The notes below the pieces were generated by a model. It was given only the letters and a program-made list of their open reading frames with translations. It made no database searches and had not been told where the DNA came from. From Chondrilla cf. caribensis (Eukaryota; Porifera; Demospongiae; Chondrillida; Chondrillidae), in contig OZ026566.1 of the NCBI GenBank assembly GCA_964020155.1, forward strand, positions 20,001 to 84,000: DNA of 64,000 nt. The letters run 5' to 3'. Every line of letters starts with the position of its first letter. The stretch's first letter is position 1. The position numbers and the translations under genes were made by a program. This document shows, piece after piece, positions 11,125-20,500 of this stretch.

Positions 11125-11706
11125 CTATCTTTCCAGTGTCTTGATGCAGGTGCACCCCACATCAACTGCTTGCTCTTCCATGGCCCACATCTCCCGCCCA
11201 TCGACAGGGTCACAGCCGTTGAACTTGAGCACTTTGAGGGCCACAGTGATTGGCCTGCACTGACATGTTCGCATGGTATCGAAGTGGCGATACTGAACTG
11301 TGTCCAAAGAGCACTTGGCGTGGAAGATGTAAGCCGGGAATCTGGTGCTGCTGTAATCACAAGCGTACTTCCACGAGCAGAGGGCGTAGCGGGAGGTGGG
11401 TGTACGGAATATTTCATCAGTGATACTATGACATGTGGTAAAGGGGGTTTCCCCATTGGTGTTGACATGTTTTAATACATAGAGTGTATCTTCTAACTGG
11501 TCATAAGTGACATTGATTGGTAAGATGTGGCTTTTATGGTTCATATCAGACCACTGTAGTTGATCTTGTAGCTCCTTTGAGTTGAGACCTTTACCACTGC
11601 AGTTAAACGATCGCTCAGAGATTGGATGTAAAGGCAAACTATGTGCTAACTGGACTGCTGTTATCCACATCAAAATACACATTGATCTAACTCTGCTAGA
11701 CAACAT
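11125..11706 (-). CDS. IL-17-like secreted cytokine 3
   Basis: Intronless, 193 residues from the first ATG (11706); a second ATG at 11682 (MCILMWITAVQLAHS) would give a more ordinary signal peptide. The core reads LCSWKYACDYSSTRFPAYIF, HAKC, CQC, a C in KFNGCDPVDG, a conserved W in REMWAMEE, and VDVGCTCIKT. All family cysteines seen in copy 2 are present. It shares HAKC and the C-D-P spacing with copy 2, which suggests they are close paralogues. Confidence 0.9.
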   Translation of the reverse strand: MLSSRVRSMCILMWITAVQLAHSLPLHPISERSFNCSGKGLNSKELQDQLQWSDMNHKSHILPINVTYDQLEDTLYVLKHVNTNGETPFTTCHSITDEIFRTPTSRYALCSWKYACDYSSTRFPAYIFHAKCSLDTVQYRHFDTMRTCQCRPITVALKVLKFNGCDPVDGREMWAMEEQAVDVGCTCIKTLER

Positions 11707-11741
11707 CTTTAGTAAAGCTACTAGTTGGTTATTAACTGCTA

Positions 11742-11749
11742 AACTTATA
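11742..11749 (-). promoter_or_regulatory. weak TATA-like box of IL-17-like gene 3
   Basis: Reads TATAAGTT on the minus strand, 36 bp upstream of the first ATG. If it is used, the 5' untranslated region is very short or translation starts at 11682. Confidence 0.4.
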
Positions 11750-12881
11750 ATAATTGAAGGCCAGCAGGACCGAGTGCCTTTTGTACCAGTTGGGGAGGAA
11801 GTGTTGAGAGGTAGCGCTAGCTAGGTCATGGTCCCATATTTGGTCCATTGTGTAGACCCTCCACCCTTCATTGTAATGGGCAGCCATAGATATGTTGGAT
11901 GGAGCTATTTTAGAAAAGGAACACGAATCTTCTTCACTGGACCTGGTCTGGCATAAGGTACGGCTTTTGTATTGAACACTGTCGTATGTGTTCCTCGGAT
12001 GACCAGAGAAGTGGAATTCTGTAGAGTGGAAAATTTTCACAGAAGAAATTTCTCAATGTCATTGGAAAGCGAACATTGTGTTTTTAGCATCAGGCATGTT
12101 GCAGCACTATGCATGGCATGAAATTTCATGACTATAACTTTGCAAATAGAACTAAAATGCAAAAAATACAGGAATTAGGTCTCATTTAATTTTTCTCTAT
12201 ACAGTGGTATTATGTTAATAGCAAATAAGACAAAGCAACTGTTATTGACTGTGTGGGATGTCCTGGGTTCTCTGCGAATTCAACACATTTGGCACTCACT
12301 CACTAGTCATTCACAACCCCGCCCACCATACTTGTCACACACCCACATAATATACATCACCACATTGGTGTTAAGTGTCCCTCTTTTAATAAGTATTTCG
12401 ATTGTGGAGGGATGGAAATTATGTGGCTATGTTTGATGATATCCCTCTTTCCTCCCCATTTGCCTATTTTAACAACATTGTCACCACACCCCCATCATAC
12501 TCTGCCACACCCCACTATGTCAAATAAAGTACTCCAACATTAGCTACTCACTACTAGTGCAACAATTAAGCCTGACTTCCTGTGAAAGTAATTATGATTT
12601 ATATCCAGCTGGAAATGAACACACCTCCTAACAGTCATTTCAGTTTGGTTAGGGAGGAAGTGTATTGGGGGGGCCATATGCACTGGCCTTAGGTCATACA
12701 CTACAGCAGATTCCCATATTTGGGCATAATATTCTGTGCTATGCCGATACATGTTTCATTAATGTATACATTGGTATTAATATTTATCATAACAAATTAC
12801 ATATTTAGATTGGTATTCATAACATCCTAAGAATAGAAAAATCATACAAGTGAAGAAGTGTTTTTGTTCCCATTCCCAATC
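11750..12881. other. intergenic, no gene seen
   Basis: AT-rich spacer between IL-17-like genes 3 and 4. The minus-strand frame at 11732-12040 has no family resemblance and no splice partner. Confidence 0.5.
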
Positions 12882-13409
12882 CTATACACATATACATCCG
12901 ACACTGACTATGTATGGTTCCAACTTCCATTCTGCATTCCCAGTCTCGTCACATCCAGCGAATCTCAACACCTTTATTGTTCTGCTCAGTGCTCGACATT
13001 GACAATCTGTGCGTTCACTGTCACTTGTTGTGTCCCGTCTTTCGTAAGTGAATTTATGCGTATCACATTGAGTATGTAATATGTATTGAGGAAATCTCCA
13101 GTGTTCATAATCACATTCATAGGTCCATGAACACATAGCATTACTAGATTCTTCAGTTTTATGCTGACCAATTTCGCTACAAACATTGTAAGTTGGTAGA
13201 TCCGAGTTTCCATTCTGCTGTTTGTACAACTCTGCAAATGTTGTGTATTCAGTCACGTTGAACTCTTGCTCGAGTGATACAAGGTTTTTTGCTGATTTGA
13301 TGAGCTCTGGTAGATTTTGTGTATTACAATATGTAATGGATCTGATTGGTGGCACTGGACGTGCCAAAACTTGTGTTAGAAGACAGAAAACTCCAAAAAA
13401 ACGAAACAT
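12882..13409 (-). CDS. IL-17-like secreted cytokine 4
   Basis: Intronless, 175 residues. The ATG at 13409 opens a signal peptide, MFRFFGVFCLLTQVLA. The core has MCSWTYECDYEHWRFPQYIL, HTQC, CQC, a C in RFAGCDETGN, a W in AEWKLEPY, and VSVGCICV at the end. A T/S-rich insertion lies between the second and third cysteine blocks. Like its neighbours it is expected to be secreted as a dimer; receptor and tissue cannot be inferred. A strong TATA box is at 13505-13516. Confidence 0.9.
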   Translation of the reverse strand: MFRFFGVFCLLTQVLARPVPPIRSITYCNTQNLPELIKSAKNLVSLEQEFNVTEYTTFAELYKQQNGNSDLPTYNVCSEIGQHKTEESSNAMCSWTYECDYEHWRFPQYILHTQCDTHKFTYERRDTTSDSERTDCQCRALSRTIKVLRFAGCDETGNAEWKLEPYIVSVGCICV

Positions 13410-13504
13410 TCTCAACTAAAATCTGATAACTAAGTAAATGAACCTAACTATAAGTATTTGCTGTTCTCAAACTTGATTTTGTTTGTAAAAGTTCCAAGCA
13501 AGCG

Positions 13505-13516
13505 TTTTTATATATA
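13505..13516 (-). promoter_or_regulatory. TATA box of IL-17-like gene 4
   Basis: Minus strand reads TATATATAAAAA, about 95 bp upstream of the ATG. Confidence 0.65.
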
Positions 13517-13919
13517 ATCGGTTTGAGGATGTGATGATTTGACATCCTGGTTCTGTCTGGGGACTACTTTGGAGACACGGAACCATATAAAGGTGTTTTC
13601 AACATGATTTAATGCATCTTGTTGGTGGATTGTGCAAGTCCTGCTAGCAATTGCTAAGGAGGACTTGTTTGCTGCACACACTACTGTGCTGTGTGTCTTT
13701 GGGCTCTGTGAAGTGTTTTATAGTTGTCACCAAAGATCAATTCAGTCTGTAGATCCTCTGTTAGGTGTTAGTTGTATTGTTATGACTTACAGTGACCTGT
13801 GACCTACATGTGACCTACATGTGACCTGTGGTCTACATTGCACAGTATTTGTTAATGTACAATTTGTACTTTTATAGATACTTCTCAAAATAAAATTGCC
13901 TGGGAATTCCATCTAACTA

Positions 13920-14446
13920 GACTTCCCATAATTCCCCATCTAATTGGACCACCTGCCAGTTTGATTTATGTATCTGGAATACCTAGTAGTCCCCATCTAA
14001 ATGGACCACCTGCCAGTTTGATTTATGTATCTGGAATACCTAGTAGTCCCCATCTAACTGGACCACCTGCCAGTTTGATCTATGTATCTGTAATACCTAG
14101 TAGTCCCCATCTGAATGGACCACCTACACGTCTGATCTATGTATCTGTAATCTCTAGTGGTCCTCGTTTAACTGTACCACCTACTAGTCCAATCTGTGTA
14201 TCTGTAATGCCTCATAGTCCTCACCTAACTGGACCACCTACCAGTCTGATCTATATAACTGGAATGCCTAGTAGTCCTCATCTAACTGGACCACCTACCA
14301 GTCTGATCTATGTAACTGGAATGCCTAGTAGTCCTCATCTAACTGGACCACCTACCAATCCACATTATAGTAACTACTTAATAGCAGATGACATCACTCC
14401 ACCACAGGTTGCATTAGGAACTGATTTTGAAACAGAATCGTGCTGA
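13920..14446 (+). repeat. 57-bp minisatellite with a continuous reading frame
   Basis: About eight units of 57 bp (19 codons). Because the unit is a multiple of three, one frame stays open from 13961 to 14446 and encodes a proline-rich 19-residue repeat of the type IYVSGIPSSPHLTGPPASL. Substitutions between units include both synonymous and replacement changes. There is no clear promoter, signal peptide or conserved domain, so it may be non-coding; I do not call a gene. Confidence 0.75.
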
Positions 14447-14789
14447 CTAATTACTCCAGGCATGCCACATCTTGTTGCCTTATGCTGTGTGTAAATGGCA
14501 TCACCTTTCAATTTCAGGGTGGATACTCTATGGGTAATGTAATATTACGGCTCTTATTGAAACTATGAAACTAGTTAACATGTAAACAAAGTGGTATGTT
14601 ATCATGACCCCCTGGTACGTGAGCATGTGGTCTGTTAAGGAATTCTTTCGCTTGCATGGCTTACCCTCATAGGACATTAGATCATTGTCCATCGATTTGC
14701 TCATAATCTATTTTGATTTGCTATTTTGTTACACCCCAGACAAGTTGAACACTATTCCAAGTCTTTCCTTGAAGATCTATGAAGAGAGG

Positions 14790-15095
14790 CTATAGAAGGG
14801 GCATGGGAGGGGCATGTGAGGGACTGGGAGGGGCATGTGAGGGGCTGGGAGGGGCATGTGAGGGGCTGGGAGGGGCATGTGAGGGGCTGGGAGGGGCATG
14901 TGAGGGGCATGTGAGGGGCATGTGAGGGACTGGGAGGGGCATGTGAGGGGCTGGGAGGGGCATGTGAGGGGCTGGGAGGGGCTGGGAGGGGCATGTAAGG
15001 GACCGGGAAGGGCATGTGAGGGGCTGGGAGGGCATGTGAAGGACTGGAAGGGGCATGTGAGGGGCTGGGAGGGGCATGGGAGGGGCATGTGAGGG
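14790..15095 (+). repeat. 22-bp G-rich minisatellite
   Basis: Units close to ggggctgggaggggcatgtga, about 13 copies with 10-bp internal variants (aggggcatgtg). It directly abuts the left end of the duplicated COG2 segment. All long open frames across it are repeat artefacts. Confidence 0.95.
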
Positions 15096-15425
15096 CAGCA
15101 GAGGGGCTGTGAGATAGTCCAGAAAGATTAGTTTGTGTGCATTTAGCTGAAGGTGACCTGTGGCAGATCCACTAGAGTAGCTTGTGCTGTTTGTCCCAAA
15201 TCAGTGGACGTATACTTGTTATCAAGTTTGTTGTGTTGATGTGGGTAATTAATTCCTAGTGTTTGAATCAAGCCAAGGCATGCACACTGCACTGGAGCGA
15301 AGCCAGTGTGGTTCTTCCCTTGTGTCTTATCTCATGCAAGAAGTCATGCTGAAATCGTTGCCATGGTGACCTTTGTACTTGTACTAAATTGTCTCACTGG
15401 GTGCGGCTTCTGGGAACGCCCTCTT
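15096..15425 (+). pseudogene. partial duplicate of the COG2 3' end (intron 14 plus start of last exon)
   Basis: From gcagaggggctgtgagatag onward the sequence is nearly identical to 8178-8450 inside COG2 intron 14, with only scattered differences over about 270 bp. Similarity continues more weakly across the intron's acceptor and into the last exon (tctcactgggtgcggcttct against tctctctgggtgcgtcattt), then fades. The acceptor AG is disrupted in the copy. No other COG2 exon is present, so the copy cannot encode a protein. Confidence 0.85.
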
Positions 15426-15939
15426 CATTAGCGGGCATTGGTTCGTTTCCCTTTTTAGTAAGAACATGTTTCAGTCACTTATTTTCTGGGAAATTCATAA
15501 TACTAATGCATACATAAATAATTGTCAACATTTAGACTAAAATTCTATAAATAGCCAAGGACTATGTCCCTTTAAGATTTTGGGAAATACCCAGTGATGA
15601 TGTCATTCATCAACCAGGAAATACTAGTGATTCTTTTGTATTCAACTGTGTTTGTGGTGTGTCCTTTGACTATATTGAGTGATACAGTGATTATTATCAA
15701 TAGAATTGTTTACAAACAGCTTCATTGGTGCTCAACTAAAAATGTGAAGCATGTACAGACCCTTCTATTGTTCTGGTTGAATTCATGGTAAAATGAAATA
15801 GTAATTATAAATTTGATTAAACAAGATGTTAATGACATATCCAAATTGATGTGCTGTTATGCAAGCATTTAATGTGTGGTTGCTACAGATATGAATGGTG
15901 GGTATAGCTTGTGGGTGTTGATGTGATTGAGGTGGGAGA
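15426..15939. other. intergenic, no gene seen
   Basis: AT-rich spacer between the COG2 duplicate and the 3' end of the TGF-beta-type gene. Confidence 0.5.
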
Positions 15940-17324
15940 TTAACCACACATACAAGTCTCTATGATCATGTCTGAGAGGTTCATCACTTCAGGTGGTTTG
16001 TCAACATATTTCTTGACTATTGCAGTTATTCCTCTGATACGTTGTGCTGAGCAGCATGGCTCTGGGGCACCTGTTGGATTCATTGTTCTGTAGGCCCTCA
16101 GTATAGCAGGGTGCTTCTCTGCAGTGTTGGGCCATGAATAAGGGCATGCTCCCGAACAGTAGTGGATGTTGAGAGTTTTCGGCCAAAGCACCCATTTCCA
16201 GTCCAACTTTCGGAAATCAATTATGAGATTTCTCAAGCAGCATCTACTTTCTTGGGGTGTTTCTAGACAGTAATCGGAAGGAATCCTATCTGATTGACGT
16301 TTCCTCCGACCTCCCTCACTGTCAATTTCACTGATGACCGTCATCCTAGGAACTTTGTCACTACTGATGGCTATCTCCTGGTTAGTGTTAACATCGGCTT
16401 CCAATGCTACAGTGTGCCCTTCTTGATCCTCTTCAGTCTCTGTATCTTCATAGTCTTCCAGGAGTCCAGTGACATCTATCTTTATTGTATCAGTTGCTTG
16501 GCTGTACTTGCGTTCATAGACTAGTGTGCGTGATAAGGTTTGGTTTGCTGGACCATATTTCTTCAGGTATATTTTAACTGTCAGATCATTTGAAGTATCT
16601 CGTGGACCTCTGGTATGACTTTGAAAACCTCCGGGCAATTCCAGTGGTAGGATGACCTTGGCTTGCTTCATATTGCTGGTTCTGGTTTTGCTTACAACTG
16701 GGAACTCTGCAGTTTTCCCATTCCCATTGACCTCTGGGGGCAAACATCACATATGTGAACATTAGGCAGTCTACTGTGTGTATAATATACGAATAATACA
16801 TCTTGTGCATATTGTGTGTACTGCGTGTACTGCAAGTACTGCGTGTACTGTGTACTGTGTGTACTGCAAGTACTGCGTGTACTGTGCACTGTGTTTGCTG
16901 TATTCACTGTAGCATACTGCTGTCAGTCCTGCTGGTAATACTGTAGTATGCATACGCTGTGTAGTGTGTGCTGCTCACCTCCCTTCACTTCAGTGAATAC
17001 ATCAGCGTAGTAGTCCTCAGTGCTGCCAGGCACACGACACTGGGAGCAGTGGGAACACCCTCCACTATAGGACTCCACCAGAGCGTTCACTGCATCTTCA
17101 TAGCTTTTCCGTATATCTATACTAAGGTCCTTTAGGGAATTTATTGTCTTTGTAGGGTTCTCTGGAATTCTCTCAAGCTTCAATTTGGCCAGAAAACTGC
17201 TTTTGAACGCTTCCAACCTCTTCTCAGGCACAAGTGTGCTGTTTATTTTAGGACACACGGAGCTACTGGGCTGGACAGGGGCCAGGACCAGGACACACAC
17301 TAACAAGACTTGTACTTTCACCAT
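15940..17324 (-). CDS. TGF-beta family ligand resembling TGF-beta sensu stricto
   Basis: Two exons, 17324-16979 and 16733-15940, encode about 379 residues. The product is a secreted precursor: signal peptide MVKVQVLLVCVLVLAPVQPS, a propeptide of about 240 residues, a furin site RRKR, and a mature domain of about 115 residues. The mature domain has nine cysteines in the order YC, CC, YC, AC, CC, TC, C, and contains IDFRKLDWKWVLWPK, CSGACPYSW and MIIETCMCG. The extra N-terminal cysteine (SDYC) and the DFRK-W-K-W run are those of TGF-beta 1-3, and BMP-type ligands usually lack the first. Propeptide cysteines (GGCSHCSQC) could make the disulphide-linked latency dimer known from TGF-beta. A TATA box is at 17373-17380. 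Its intron contains a short tgcgtgtactgcaagtac repeat. Confidence 0.92.
16805..16905. repeat. short tandem repeat in the TGF-beta gene intron
   Basis: Irregular copies of tgcgtgtactgcaagtac and gtgtactgtgtac. Confidence 0.8.
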
Positions 17325-17372
17325 TGTCTGTGACTCCAGACAAGTTAGCTGAACCTTGCTCTGTTGTAGTTA

Positions 17373-17380
17373 GTTTTATA
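17373..17380 (-). promoter_or_regulatory. TATA box of the TGF-beta-type gene
   Basis: Minus strand reads TATAAAAC, 49 bp upstream of the ATG. Confidence 0.65.
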
Positions 17381-17555
17381 GACAGTATTGTATTTGTTGG
17401 GATTCCTGTTGTCAAACAGCTCACTATTATTGCTATTGTAGCTATTATAATTGATTCAATTAATATTCATTAATAAGTCAATACAAGATTACATGATATA
17501 CAAATGGACAACAAATATATGGGATGACATGGCCCACAGCATAATGTGAAGAATG

Positions 17556-20500
17556 TTAACAGTCACTAGCCGGGAGGTCCGACTGCAGTAGCTTCTTGAT
17601 GTCCTGTCTGGCAAAAGAGGTACCATTGCCTGGTCGCAGTAAACTGGGAGAGGAACTGGCCAGAGAGTAGCTCCTCTGCCTGTATGTGGGTGTGTCCACA
17701 CGCATATCTGTGTGGTCCAATTGAGAATTTACCCTCAGGGCATGGGGCTTATGAGGAACAGAAAAAGTTCTTGAATGAATGGGAATGGGGACATGAAGTG
17801 AAGACGTGGAAGGCACCTTTTCAGGCAGAGAATCTTGTTGGATGCGAGCATTGGGTTGATCTTCATCTGACTTCACAACTTTCAAACAGTTGGTGTCACT
17901 CCACTTTGATGGAATTTTCAATGTAGGCTTTTGAGGTGTATCTAACAGTGAGGATTGAGGGATCTCCGTATCACTGTGACTGGATACATCTGCTTTGGGT
18001 TTGAATGTACGTGTCCCACTGGTTTGTAGACGTCCACTGCTCCTGGGACCTGCCCAGGGTCCATCAGCCCACACAGACTGTGAAGATGCTGGTGGGTGTG
18101 GACTCTCACTCACACTGCGAAGTGGAATGGGCACCACCTGACGACCACTTCCTCTCAGCCCCATGCGATGGAATATGGGCGTGGTGGGAATATTAGCATT
18201 CTGGCGATGGGTTGGATAGATGATATTGAAAAGTGACGGGGATGGTGAAGGTGCTCTGGAGTTGACAGAACTAGATGAACGTGAGGCGCTAATGTCAAAA
18301 GAATGCAGCATATCCAATAATTCATTTTGTGTGGGGCCACCATCATTTCTCTCAGTTTCTGTAGAAACCAAAACAACAACACACAGTAAATCAAATCAAA
18401 ACTATGATAACACACAAACTACCCGTACACCAGCACTACCTGTACACCAGCACTACCTGTACACCAGCACCACCTGTACACCAGCACTACCAGTACACCA
18501 ACACTACTCGTACACTGCAACTAGCTGTACACCAGCACTACCCATACACCAGCACTACTCGTACACCAGCACTACCAGTACACCAGCACTACTCGTACAC
18601 CAGCACTACTCGTACACCAGCACTACCAGTACACCAGCACTACTCATACACCAGCACTACCTGTACATTGGCATTGTTGGTAGACATGAGTGTGCAGGCT
18701 ACAATTGTATGATAATACAAGAACAGATGGCCCCTAGACTGACACCAAACACTTCTATTAGATTAGAATCCTCTGAACTGCAATAACAGTAAGCAAACTA
18801 GCTGACCCACCCACAAGGTACCTGACCCAACCCACACACTAGGTGACCCGCCCACAAGCTAGCTGACCCGCCCACAAGGTAGCTGACCTGCCCACAGGCT
18901 GCGTCATAATTCAATAGCATTCAACCATCAACCATTAGATGTAATGAAGAGTGCATGCAACACTTCCACTACTAGTGATTGGCTGGATCTCTCTATGGAG
19001 AGCTAGCTTGGTGGATGCTGTGTGATGCAAGATGCACACACTGGAACCCTGCGCTGTGTCTATGGGATGCCAGTGTTGTTAAGCAGGTTAGCACTACATG
19101 CTAACCTGTGGAATGTCCCCTCCCATGTCCTGAGGGCAGGTAATTGAGGGAGATACTCACCTGATTGCTTCATTGAAGTCTTTGAAGATAACTCAATGGC
19201 AGTTGTCAGATCCCATAGCTGTGATGAGGAAAGGGAGTGCAAGACAATTAATACAGTGAGTGTGGCAAGGGTGTGGTCAAGGACACTATGATAATGAACG
19301 CAAAACCAAATAAGTCACTGTCATTGTAATTATGCCCTCCCACTAGCTATGACAGTGCTCCTGCCCCTCCCACTAGCTACGACAGTTCTCCTGCCCCTCC
19401 CACTAGCTATGACAGTGCTCCTGTCCCTCCCACCAGCTACGACAGTTCTCCTGCCCCTCCCACTAGCTACAACAGTGCTGCCTGCCCCTCCCACTAGCTA
19501 TGACAGTGCTCCTGTCCCTCCCACTAGCTACGACAGTTCTCCTGCCCCTCCCACTAGCTACGACAGTGCTGCCTGCCCCTCCCACTAGCTACAATAGTGC
19601 TGCCTGCCCCTCCCACTAGCTACAACAGTGCTCCTGCCCCTCCCACTAGCTACAACAGTGCTCCTGCCCCTCCCACCAGCTATGACAGTGCTCCTGCCCC
19701 TCCCACTAGCTACGACAGTGCTCCTGCCCCTCCCACTAGCTACGACAGTGCTCTTGCCCCTCCCACTAGCTATGACAGTGCTCCTGCCCCTCCCACTAGC
19801 TATGACAGTGCTCCTGCCCCTCCCACTAGCTATGACAGTGCTCCTGCCCCTCCCACCTGTATGTTTCCACTACTGTGCCCTGTGATAATGTAACGCCTGG
19901 ATCTAGACCCCAGTCTGTTAGCTCCTTCAAACTCATGGACTGAACAAGCTGATATGTTGCTGCCATCCATTGAATTGATGTCACATATTCTATATAATTA
20001 AAGAGGCAATAATTTCATTACAGGTTCCAGGTAAAGCTGGTTAATTGAAGGACTACTACGGCTGTACTGGTAATAACAGCGGAATTTAAATCTTCAAAGC
20101 ATTAACTAATGAAATCTTTTAAAATACTCATTCCACGTCAGGTGAAGCCCAGGGCAGAGCCAGGGTGTGATTAGATCATTAATTCAATCATTGAGAAGCC
20201 AAACACACAGTCCAAGGTCCATGGTGGGTGGGGAATAGTAGGAATGCATTATCAACTTTGGCAAAGATGCTTTCAAAGATTATCAAGCTCACCTGTGTCC
20301 AGTGGAACAAAGTCGTATCAGCAGTTTACTGGTTTCTGGGACAACACGTTGAATAAATACTTGCTCCTCACCCACTTCCCCATAAGGTCCTTCAAAGAGA
20401 AGAGAAGATTAGTTAAGACTACACTCAATACAAGAGATCACAGCCTACCAATAGAGAACTCGGGACATAGCAGTGCATTAGGTCCTTCCAACGAGAGGAC

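Noticed and set aside
11732..12040. 102-codon minus-strand frame upstream of IL-17-like gene 3
   Set aside because: No signal peptide or conserved motif; overlaps the promoter of the cytokine gene.
14752..15088. three overlapping Pro/Cys-rich minus-strand frames
   Set aside because: Artefacts of the 22-bp minisatellite.
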